The notes under the pieces: generated by a model
Databases searched by the model: none
What the model was told of the DNA's origin: nothing
The model's input: only the letters and a program-made list of their open reading frames with translations
Made by a program: the position numbers and the translations under genes
Shown: in pieces, positions 1 through 6,014 of the stretch
Layout of the letters: each line of letters starts with the position of its first letter
How positions within the stretch are numbered: position 1 is the first letter of the stretch
Assembly (NCBI GenBank): GCA_017383665.1
Contig: JAFNWA010000082.1
Location: 1 to 6,074 of the forward strand
DNA: 6,074 bases
DNA from: Bacteroidaceae bacterium
Lineage (GTDB): Bacteria; Bacteroidota; Bacteroidia; Bacteroidales; Bacteroidaceae
Direction of reading: 5' to 3'

Positions 1-1182
1 CTTTTCGGCAGGAACTGAAGTGCGCAAGGCGAATTCATTGAAGAATGGTTTATCAAAAGCCAATGCACATTTGCCGGTAGCCACAAGCTTGTCGGCAAGG
101 TAATGTGCGCCGCCGTATGAGAGTTCACATGCCTCCTTCAATCCCTTGTGCCCCATCACAGACATGTAGATTGTGACATACAGAGCCATAAGTGACTGGT
201 TTGAGCAGATGTTGCTATTTGCCTTCTCGCGGCGGATATGCTGCTCGCGCGCCTGCAATGTGAGCACAAATGCACGCTTGCCATCGACATCGGTTGTAGC
301 ACCCACAATTCGGCCGGGCAACTTGCGAATGTTAGCATTGGTACATGCGAGGAAACCCACATAAGGGCCACCATAACACATTGGGATACCAAGTGACTGC
401 GCATCGCCACAAGCAATGTCAGCGCCCCACTCTGCCGGTGTCTTCAGCACCGCCAGACTCGACGGCTTGCAGTTCATCACAAGCATGGTTTTCTTAGCGT
501 GACACATGTCGGCAACACCGGTGTAATCCTCAACAATACCATAGTAATTGGGCTGTGCAAGAATAACACCGGCAACATCATCGCCTTGGAGTTTTGCATC
601 CAAGTCGGCAAGGTCGGTAACGCCATCCTTTTCGGCAATGGTCTCAATTACCACACCTTGATATTTCGCGTATGTCTCCACCACCCGCTTCACTCTTGGG
701 TTCATTGTTGCCGAGAGAAGCACCTTGTTGCGTTTCTTGGCAATGGCAACGCACATCATCATGGCCTCGGCCGTGGCGGTTGTGCCGTCATACATTGAAG
801 CATTTGTAACATCCATCCCCGTGAGTTCACAAATCATCGATTGGTACTCGAAGATATATTGCAGCGTACCCTGTGAAATCTCAGGTTGGTATGGAGTATA
901 TGCGGTAAGGAATTCGCCACGCGACAGAATAGGCGCAATCACTGATGGCGAATAGTGATCCTCGACACCGGCACCGGCAAAGCAGGATAGCTTTGCGTTC
1001 TTGTTGCCGAGAGCCTCAAAAAACCGTCGAATTTCCACCTCGGACATAGCCTCGGGAAGTGCAAATTCGCGGTCAAAGAGCAGTTGCTGCGGAATCTCAC
1101 CATAGAGGTCATCCATAGACTTCAGCCCGGCAACCTCAAGCATCTGCTCAATATCCTGTTGAGTATGAGGGAAATATTTCAT
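1..1182 (-). CDS. gcvPA: Glycine dehydrogenase (decarboxylating) subunit 1, partial at C-terminus
   Basis: Alpha subunit of the two-subunit P-protein of the cytoplasmic glycine cleavage system. With GcvPB it decarboxylates glycine using PLP and passes the aminomethyl group to lipoylated GcvH. The minus-strand frame is open for 394 codons from the ATG at 1182-1180 to the window edge, without stops. It begins MKYFPHTQQDIEQML. Family landmarks are YTPYQPEISQG (about residues 95-105), the SMYDGTTATAEA stretch (about 129-140), GDAQSLGIPMCYGGPYVGF (about 259-277) and REKANSNICSNQ (about 316-327). The N-terminus resembles free-standing GcvPA rather than the first half of a fused GcvP. GcvPA is usually about 440-450 residues, so roughly 50 C-terminal residues are missing only because the window ends. 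The PLP-binding lysine belongs to GcvPB, expected just downstream. An in-frame TGA at 1209-1207 and no other ATG between make this start secure. It is the last visible gene of the lplA-gcvT-gcvH-gcvPA cluster, 157 bases after gcvH. Confidence 0.96.
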   Translation of the reverse strand, partial: MKYFPHTQQDIEQMLEVAGLKSMDDLYGEIPQQLLFDREFALPEAMSEVEIRRFFEALGNKNAKLSCFAGAGVEDHYSPSVIAPILSRGEFLTAYTPYQPEISQGTLQYIFEYQSMICELTGMDVTNASMYDGTTATAEAMMMCVAIAKKRNKVLLSATMNPRVKRVVETYAKYQGVVIETIAEKDGVTDLADLDAKLQGDDVAGVILAQPNYYGIVEDYTGVADMCHAKKTMLVMNCKPSSLAVLKTPAEWGADIACGDAQSLGIPMCYGGPYVGFLACTNANIRKLPGRIVGATTDVDGKRAFVLTLQAREQHIRREKANSNICSNQSLMALYVTIYMSVMGHKGLKEACELSYGGAHYLADKLVATGKCALAFDKPFFNEFALRTSVPAEK

Positions 1183-1195
1183 AATGAATTTACAA

Positions 1196-1209
1196 TGAAA
1201 TGCATTTCA
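1196..1209. repeat. 14-base perfect palindrome just upstream of gcvPA
   Basis: TGAAATGCATTTCA equals its own reverse complement and sits 13 bases upstream of the gcvPA start codon. It could be an operator half-site pair or a small structure close to the translation start, but AT-rich spacers produce such sequences by chance and no known operator is recognised. Confidence 0.4.
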
Positions 1210-1218
1210 AATTCGGTG

Positions 1219-1330
1219 CTGTCAAAAAGGAGGGAGTTAAAGGCATGCGATATGTAAGAAACCGCAGTTTACTTGAAGTAAATGAGGATTTCGAGCATGA
1301 GCATAACGCATAAATCCGCCTTTTTGTCAG
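1219..1330. repeat. 112-base nested imperfect palindrome between gcvH and gcvPA
   Basis: Three inverted repeats are nested around one centre. The outer arms 1219-1230 and 1319-1330 pair at 11 of 12 positions (ctgtcaaaaagg against ctgacaaaaagg). The middle arms 1245-1254 and 1302-1311 pair at 9 of 10 (atgcgatatg against atgcgttatg). The core 1268-1274 and 1276-1282 is a perfect 7-base pair around a single base (tttactt-g-aagtaaa). A direct double gagcat lies at 1293-1304. The outer stem has five A on one side and five T on the other, so either strand could give a terminator-like stem, although the loop is far too long for a classical terminator. Terminal repeats plus internal symmetry resemble an intergenic palindromic repeat or a MITE-like unit. 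No target-site duplication is evident. Copy number elsewhere in the genome cannot be judged from here. It may tune expression of gcvPA relative to gcvH. Confidence 0.7.
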
Positions 1331-1339
1331 TAGCGACAA

Positions 1340-1720
1340 TTATTCGCCAATCATCGCCTTATACGCCTCTGCATCCATCAAAGCATCGGCCTCGGTTGGG
1401 TCGGCAAGCTTAACCTTGATAATCCAGTTTGCATATGGGTCGCTGTTTACAAGTTCGGGGCTGTCATTCAAAGCCTCATTCACCTCAACAACAACACCGC
1501 TCACAGGCGATATAAGGTCGCTGGCAGCCTTCACGCTCTCAACTGCGCCAAAGTCCTCGCCTGCAGTCACCTCGTCATCAACATCGGGCATATCGACATA
1601 TACCACATTGCCAAGCTCGTGCTGTGCGTAATCGGTAATACCTACATAGCCATATTCACCCTCAATCTTTACATACTCGTGTGACTCGGCATAACGGAGT
1701 CCTTCTAAAATTGTGCTCAT
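1340..1720 (-). CDS. gcvH: Glycine cleavage system H protein (lipoyl carrier)
   Basis: Small cytoplasmic shuttle protein. Its lipoyl arm receives the aminomethyl group from the P-protein, presents it to GcvT, and is reoxidised by dihydrolipoamide dehydrogenase. At 126 residues it has the usual family length. The lipoylation motif ESVKAASDLISPVSG starts at residue 61 and places the modified lysine at K64. The N-terminal part carries the conserved SHEYVK (13-18), GITDYAQHELGNVVYVDMP (27-45), and the C-terminal half has NEALNDSPELVNSDPYANWI. The ATG at 1720-1718 fits the start expected for the family. It lies 96 bases after gcvT and 157 bases before gcvPA. Both gaps contain a palindromic structure, so transcript processing or partial termination could set subunit ratios; that is inference. 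LplA, encoded two genes upstream, is the likely enzyme that lipoylates K64. Confidence 0.98.
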   Translation of the reverse strand: MSTILEGLRYAESHEYVKIEGEYGYVGITDYAQHELGNVVYVDMPDVDDEVTAGEDFGAVESVKAASDLISPVSGVVVEVNEALNDSPELVNSDPYANWIIKVKLADPTEADALMDAEAYKAMIGE

Positions 1721-1777
1721 AATAAGTTTGTTTTTATTGGTTAGTTATTAGTTATTAAGTTTTTCTTTATAATCTTA

Positions 1778-1801
1778 GGCCCTCCCATAATGGGGAGGGT
1801 T
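1778..1801. repeat. GC-rich hairpin in the gcvT-gcvH spacer
   Basis: CCCTCCC (1780-1786) pairs perfectly with GGGAGGG (1793-1799) around a six-base loop, with two further possible G-T pairs outside. On the minus strand, the direction of the operon, it follows the gcvT stop and an A10 run and is not followed by a T run, so it does not look like an intrinsic terminator for gcvT. On the plus strand a T10 run begins at 1809, after a ten-base gap. The plus strand also has G runs at 1792-1795, 1797-1799, 1803-1805 and 1807-1808. Possible roles are an mRNA-stabilising 3' hairpin, a processing site, or a copy of a short intergenic repeat. Confidence 0.65.
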
Positions 1802-1816
1802 CGGGTGGTTTTTTTT

Positions 1817-2905
1817 TTACTTCTTGTAGTTCTTGTCGTAGAAACGCTTCTTTGTCACCACACCGGGGAAGACCTTCTTGCGAATGCGCACGGCAACCTC
1901 GGTATCGAGTTTTGCATAATCTATGTCAACCATCGCCATGCACACACTCTTGCCTGTTGAAATGGAATTGTAGCCGGTTGTGACTACACCAACAACCTTA
2001 CCGTCAGCCTCCACCTCATAGCCATGGCGTGGAATAGCCTTGTCCTTGAGTTCGATGCCCACAATCTTGCGTTTAAGCCCCTCGGCCTTCTGCGCAGCAA
2101 GAGCCTCCTTGCCAATGAAATCCTTCTCCAATTTTACAAAGATTCCCAAGCCGGCCTCGAGCGGAGTGATTTCATCGGTGAGTTCGTCACCATAAAGCGG
2201 CAAGCCCACCTCGAAGCGCAATGTATCGCGGCAACCCAAACCACAAGGCTTAACTTCTCCGCTTGCGAGCAACTTATCCCACACCTCATTTGTAAAAGCG
2301 TGCGAACCGTAGAGTTCAAAACCATCCTCGCCGGTATAGCCGGTACGGCTTATGATTATTGTTTCGCCGTTATAGTCAAGTTCTTTACATGTGTAGAATA
2401 CCAACTCCTTGCATGGAATGCCAAGCACACGCTCTATTATATCCTCACTCTTCGGGCCCTGCACGGCAACCTCGCCATAAATGTCGCTCTGGTGTTCTAC
2501 AGTGACATCGAAATCCTTGGCATGCTCTGTTATCCACGCTACATCCTTGTCAATGTTCGAAGCATTTATCACAAGAAAATAACGCCGATGAGCCATCTTA
2601 TAGACAAGCAAGTCGTCAACTACACCGCCCGTAGGGTGACACATCATTCCATAATATATCTTGCCGTCGGGAGCAGCGGTAACATCGTTTGTAAAGATAT
2701 GGTTAACGAATTTCTCGCTGTCGGGGCCTGTAACAAGCACCTCACCCATGTGCGACACATCAAATACACCGCAAGCCTGACGCACCGCATTGTGCTCGTC
2801 AACGATATTGCTATACTGGATTGGCATGTCGAAGCCACCGAAAGGGCTAATCAATGCTCCCAGTGCAGCATGTTTGTCATAAAGACAGGTTCTTTTATTC
2901 TCCAT
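1817..2905 (-). CDS. gcvT: Aminomethyltransferase (glycine cleavage system T protein)
   Basis: Cytoplasmic T-protein. It takes the aminomethyl group held on the lipoyl arm of GcvH and, with tetrahydrofolate, forms 5,10-methylene-tetrahydrofolate and releases ammonia. The 362 residues match the usual bacterial length. Visible landmarks are the N-terminal FGGFDMPIQY (22-31), GVFDVSHMGE (46-55), the Asp pair in GGVVDDLLVYK (93-103; one of D97/D98 corresponds to the catalytic Asp of the family), NASNIDKD (114-121), RTGYTGEDGFE (187-197) and GLGCRDTLRFEVGLPLYGDEL (from 222). The folate-binding GCV_T domain covers roughly the first 260 residues, and the C-terminal barrel domain (about 275-355) follows. 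The stop of lplA lies only 7 bases upstream, so the two genes are almost certainly cotranscribed. No Shine-Dalgarno sequence is evident before the ATG, as is common in Bacteroidota. No broken or missing motif was found. Confidence 0.98.
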   Translation of the reverse strand: MENKRTCLYDKHAALGALISPFGGFDMPIQYSNIVDEHNAVRQACGVFDVSHMGEVLVTGPDSEKFVNHIFTNDVTAAPDGKIYYGMMCHPTGGVVDDLLVYKMAHRRYFLVINASNIDKDVAWITEHAKDFDVTVEHQSDIYGEVAVQGPKSEDIIERVLGIPCKELVFYTCKELDYNGETIIISRTGYTGEDGFELYGSHAFTNEVWDKLLASGEVKPCGLGCRDTLRFEVGLPLYGDELTDEITPLEAGLGIFVKLEKDFIGKEALAAQKAEGLKRKIVGIELKDKAIPRHGYEVEADGKVVGVVTTGYNSISTGKSVCMAMVDIDYAKLDTEVAVRIRKKVFPGVVTKKRFYDKNYKK

Positions 2906-2912
2906 AGGTCAG

Positions 2913-3884
2913 TTATAATATAAGGTTTATAAGTTGTTCTTTTTTCAGGTTCATTATCACAGACGGCACATCTACCCCGGCAAGTGCTTCCTCAATTGCA
3001 TGCGCAGTGCGCTCCACCCCTTTGAGCCTTGACAAAAGCATGGAATCAATATCTCCGATAATAAAGAAATCGCCCGACAGGGAAACCGATCGTATGCGCC
3101 CGGCCTTGACCTCTAGCGACACGCGGAACTCACCCACTCCCTCAATGCGTTCCTCCTTCACCAATGTTGCAGCCGGGTTGTTGCCATAGATAAAAGCATC
3201 GCTCAGGTACTCCTGTTCCATATCTTCAATGGCTGCCACATCGCCTGCAGTCAGCACAACAGCGCTATCGCAAAGCACGGTTTTCAAATGGGATATAAGT
3301 TCTTCGATTGAAATCGAGATATGCCTGTTCAATGTGGTCACATGCTGCCTCACCGACTCCACCCCCTTGCTGCGCAATTTGGCATCGGACGGAGTTGTAG
3401 CATTGAGCATATATTCTAGATTGGTATCGTATAGCATTGTGCCGTGTACAATGCTGCGACCGGGAAGTTTATAGAACGCATTACCAGACACCTTCTTGCC
3501 GCCCACAAGAATATCGTTGCGACCTGTGGTCCTTGCATCCACACCAAGACGCTGCAAGGCATCCTCAACCATAAGCATGTAACGATTGAAGGTAAAATTG
3601 ACATTGGTATCGGGGGTAATGTAAGAGAGCATCAGGTTGCTGCGGTCGGCAAAGACACAGCCGCCACCACTCTTGCGGCGATAGAATTGAATGCCGTTTG
3701 CCTTGCAGAAAGCCACATCCACTTCGCTCTCAACCAGTTGATTGCGCCCGAAGATGACCGTGGGCTCAACCTGCCAGATGAAAAAGAACTCTTGCGCAGG
3801 AAATTCCCGTGCAATGTACTCCTCCATAGCCAAATAAAACGGCAAACGGCGGTTCTTTTCGTCTGGAAGTTCTACATAAATCAT
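2913..3884 (-). CDS. lplA: Lipoate-protein ligase A
   Basis: Cytoplasmic salvage enzyme that activates free lipoate with ATP to lipoyl-AMP and transfers it to a target lysine, here most plausibly K64 of GcvH. The protein has 323 residues (E. coli LplA about 338). The catalytic domain shows the signature RRKSGGGCVFAD (69-80), GRNDILVGGKKVSGNAFY (121-138) with K131 in the position of the lipoyl-AMP contact lysine, HGTMLYD (147-153) and KGVESVRQHVTTL (173-185). Residues from about 240 form a small C-terminal accessory domain as in two-domain LplA proteins, so a separate LplB partner is not needed. The His usual in VFHD/VYHD motifs is Ala79 here. The ATG at 3884-3882 sits about 30 bases downstream of a good -7 box and gives the expected N-terminus. 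As first gene of the cluster, it couples cofactor attachment to production of the protein that needs it. Other lipoyl proteins, such as 2-oxoacid dehydrogenase E2, could also be substrates. Confidence 0.95.
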   Translation of the reverse strand: MIYVELPDEKNRRLPFYLAMEEYIAREFPAQEFFFIWQVEPTVIFGRNQLVESEVDVAFCKANGIQFYRRKSGGGCVFADRSNLMLSYITPDTNVNFTFNRYMLMVEDALQRLGVDARTTGRNDILVGGKKVSGNAFYKLPGRSIVHGTMLYDTNLEYMLNATTPSDAKLRSKGVESVRQHVTTLNRHISISIEELISHLKTVLCDSAVVLTAGDVAAIEDMEQEYLSDAFIYGNNPAATLVKEERIEGVGEFRVSLEVKAGRIRSVSLSGDFFIIGDIDSMLLSRLKGVERTAHAIEEALAGVDVPSVIMNLKKEQLINLIL

Positions 3885-3914
3885 GTGGAATGAAATTCAA
3901 CTCGCCATCGGTTA

Positions 3915-3947
3915 CAAATATAAGTACAAACAAGCGGAAAACAACAA
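3915..3947 (-). promoter_or_regulatory. Bacteroidota-type promoter of the lplA-gcvTH-gcvPA cluster
   Basis: Read on the minus strand, TATATTTG (3922-3915) matches the TAnnTTTG -7 consensus of the Bacteroidota primary sigma factor. A TTGTTG stretch (3947-3942) supplies a -33-like element, with 19 bases between its last G and the -7 box. The predicted start of transcription is a few bases below 3915, leaving a 5' leader of only about 25 bases before lplA, too short for a glycine riboswitch. No second promoter of this type was seen in the gcvT-gcvH or gcvH-gcvPA spacers. Confidence 0.65.
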
Positions 3948-3957
3948 GTTTACTTGT
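3944..3957. promoter_or_regulatory. Inverted repeat overlapping the -33 region, possible operator
   Basis: ACAAGT-TT-ACTTGT is a perfect 6-base inverted repeat with a 2-base spacer. It overlaps the upstream element of the predicted lplA promoter, where a bound regulator could act. A second, weaker repeat, CACAC-AGC-GTGTG, lies just upstream at 3964-3976. No known regulator site is recognised. Confidence 0.35.
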
Positions 3958-4082
3958 CTATTTCACACAGCGTGTGTAGTATACATTAGCACCTAAGCGC
4001 AAATTTATGCATTTAAATTCTAAAAGCAAGTTTTATAACATTTTTTATGAATTGATGACAATACGAGTATGTTATCACAAAC

Positions 4083-4120
4083 AAAAAACACACCGGTTTC
4101 GCGCGAAACCTGTGTGTTTT
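4083..4120 (-). terminator. Intrinsic terminator of the peptide transporter gene
   Basis: GGTTTC (4095-4100) pairs with GAAACC (4105-4110) around a GCGC loop. After one C-T mismatch the stem continues with CACAC/GTGTG (4089-4093 with 4112-4116) and four A-T pairs. On the minus strand the stem runs into six T (4088-4083), and it starts 22 bases after the transporter stop codon. It separates the transporter transcript from the lplA promoter. The A/T-flanked form could also work on the other strand, but no plus-strand gene was found leading into it. Confidence 0.9.
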
Positions 4121-4142
4121 ATACAATTTGATTAAACGTCGC

Positions 4143-6014
4143 TTACTTCGCAACCTTCTCCAGACGCTTCATCATTGCAAACATGAACAATGCAGAGAGC
4201 AAGCACAATACAATGAATACAGCCCATACATAAGTCAAAGGAATGCCGGCCCACAAGAAACCACCTACTGATACAAGGAGGTTACCGATAGCTGTTGCAA
4301 CGAACCAGCCACCCATCATCATACCCTTCAACTTTGGAGGAGCAACCTTGCTCACAAATGAGATACCCATTGGAGAGAGGAGCAACTCAGCAAATGTAAG
4401 GATAAGGTATGTAAGAATCAACCAATATGCCGATGTAAATGTCAAAGGTTTTGTCTCCTCCTTAACAGCTTTCAATGTTTCGTTGGCAGCAACCACAGCT
4501 TTTTCAGCCTCGGTATTTGTAATGTCGGCAGCGATGATTGTTGCGTTGGCATTGTAAACCTCAGCAAACACTGGAGCTGTCTTCGCATTCAGTTTACCCA
4601 TAAAATCCTTTGTCTTCTTGAGGTTCTCACCCAAAATCTTGTCTGTCTCGTTCTTAGACTGGAGCAACTCCTTAACCTTGTCATCTGTTATCTCTTTGTT
4701 GTCAGCATTTACAAGGAGACATTTGCCGTCCTTGTTAACAACCTCAGGTGCATAAGCATAGCACTTTGTAGAGAATGATTCAGCCTTGTCAATGGCAATG
4801 GCACGCTGCTGGTCGTTAGGTGTGTTCAAACCATTTGAACCAACGAGCATGATTGCAAAACCAACTGCAGCCACAACCATACCGTAAGCAATCTTACGAG
4901 GCGCAGAAGGCTCCTTACCCTTTGCAGCCAAAGCGCTGAAGATAGCCATGCTCACAGGAGTCAAAGCAACAACATAGAATGGGTTAAACTGCTGGAAGAT
5001 TGGAGCTGAAACATCGATTGAAGCGTCGCCTACATTTGCTGCACGGTATGCGAGGAATGCCAATACAGCAGTGCCGATAGAACCTGAAACAACCTTTGCC
5101 TTCGCAGTCTTGCTCTGGAAGATAGAGAATGTTGCATATACAGCGATGATTATGAGTACAAGATTCCATACATCGAAAGGCAAGCTCTGGATACCTGATG
5201 ACTTAGGACTTACGAACTCATCGGCAAAGTATGTCAATGTCAAACCGTTCTGGTGGAATGCCATCCAGAAGAAAATTACCACTGCGAACACAAGGCACAA
5301 TGCAACGACACGCTGTTTTGTCTCAGATTTTGAAATCTCCTCCTGAGCTACATTTGCAGTCTTTGCAGCACCGGTCTTCACACCACCCTCAACATGACGG
5401 AAGGTTGAGCGGAAAGCTCTATAAATGAGAATAGAAACAACGAGCGAAGCACATGCTACAGCAAAAGAGAAGTGGTAAGCGTCGTTAGAAGTGAAACCGA
5501 GTGAAGTCTCAGCATACTCCTTGATAGCCACCGCAGCTGTAGGTGCAAAAAGCGCACCTATGTTGATAGCCATGTAGAAGAGTGAGAAACCAGAATCGCG
5601 ACGGGTTGAATACTTGGGGTCGTCGTAAAGGTTACCGACCATAACCTGGAGGTTACCCTTGAAGAGACCTGTACCAAGGCTGATGAGAAGCAATGATGCA
5701 ATCATCACAATCATGGCAATCATATCACCACCCAATGGCAATGAGAGGAACAGGTAGCCAATAAACATAATTGAGATACCGATTGTTACCATCTTGCCGA
5801 AACCAAACTTGTCAGACATAAGACCACCGACAAGTGGCATGAAATAAACCAAGCCGAGGAATGTACTGTAGATAGCACCTGCAGCACCCGACTCCAAGCC
5901 AAAGTTCTCTCGCAAGAACAATGCAAACACAGCCAACATGGTGTAATAGCCGAAACGCTCACCTGTGTTGGCGAGCGCAAGGGCAAAGAGTCCTTTTGGT
6001 TGACCTTTAAACAT
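4143..6014 (-). CDS. POT/PTR2-family proton-coupled oligopeptide transporter with extra insertions
   Basis: Inner-membrane MFS symporter of the POT family, which imports di- and tripeptides with protons. I start it at the ATG at 6014-6012 (623 residues, MFKGQPKGLFALAL). The frame extends 17 codons further to a GTG at 6065, but that stretch is polar and unlike the family. Landmarks: NTGERFGYY (16-24), GGLMSDKFGFGK (63-74), GLFKGN with K119 in TM4, the PTR2 signature FSLFYMAINIGAL (143-155), FWMAFHQNG in TM7 (about 249-257), FNPFYVVALTP leading TM8 (about 343-353), and ELLLSPMG in TM10 from E543. The first Glu of the proton-coupling ExxER motif is Asn16. Typical bacterial members have about 450-520 residues. 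The excess comes from two hydrophobic segments (about 282-299 and 309-326) between TM7 and TM8, and a polar, Lys/Glu-rich loop (about 394-527) between TM9 and TM10, predicted periplasmic, with two cysteines (C418, C432). It is monocistronic as far as visible. Substrate range cannot be read from sequence. Confidence 0.93.
   Translation of the reverse strand: MFKGQPKGLFALALANTGERFGYYTMLAVFALFLRENFGLESGAAGAIYSTFLGLVYFMPLVGGLMSDKFGFGKMVTIGISIMFIGYLFLSLPLGGDMIAMIVMIASLLLISLGTGLFKGNLQVMVGNLYDDPKYSTRRDSGFSLFYMAINIGALFAPTAAVAIKEYAETSLGFTSNDAYHFSFAVACASLVVSILIYRAFRSTFRHVEGGVKTGAAKTANVAQEEISKSETKQRVVALCLVFAVVIFFWMAFHQNGLTLTYFADEFVSPKSSGIQSLPFDVWNLVLIIIAVYATFSIFQSKTAKAKVVSGSIGTAVLAFLAYRAANVGDASIDVSAPIFQQFNPFYVVALTPVSMAIFSALAAKGKEPSAPRKIAYGMVVAAVGFAIMLVGSNGLNTPNDQQRAIAIDKAESFSTKCYAYAPEVVNKDGKCLLVNADNKEITDDKVKELLQSKNETDKILGENLKKTKDFMGKLNAKTAPVFAEVYNANATIIAADITNTEAEKAVVAANETLKAVKEETKPLTFTSAYWLILTYLILTFAELLLSPMGISFVSKVAPPKLKGMMMGGWFVATAIGNLLVSVGGFLWAGIPLTYVWAVFIVLCLLSALFMFAMMKRLEKVAK

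Noticed and set aside
1245..1313. 22-codon plus-strand frame (starts MRYVRNRS, ends EHNA) preceded by AGGAGG at 1228-1233
   Set aside because: The Shine-Dalgarno-like bases are part of the outer palindrome arm and 11 bases from the ATG, and Bacteroidota rarely rely on such sites. The frame is fully inside the palindromic element, so chance is the simpler explanation.
1741..1757. Tandem TTAGTTA copies (1741-1747 and 1748-1754) plus a partial third
   Set aside because: Only two full 7-base units in an AT-rich spacer; no further support for a functional repeat array.
2024..2923. 299-codon open frame on the plus strand opposite gcvT
   Set aside because: It lies entirely antisense to a gene with full family conservation, has no recognisable protein features, and follows from the codon bias of gcvT.
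3444..3893. 149-codon open frame on the plus strand opposite lplA
   Set aside because: Antisense shadow of the conserved ligase; no domain, no promoter or ribosome binding site that would support it.
3885..3914. Glycine riboswitch before the gcv cluster
   Set aside because: The predicted leader is only about 25-30 bases, far shorter than a glycine aptamer, and no such fold is seen in the remaining spacer up to 4142.
3958..4082. AT-rich spacer between the lplA promoter and the transporter terminator, searched for an RNA gene or a second small gene
   Set aside because: Apart from the weak CACAC/GTGTG repeat at 3964-3976, I see no conserved structure, promoter-terminator pair or convincing open frame.
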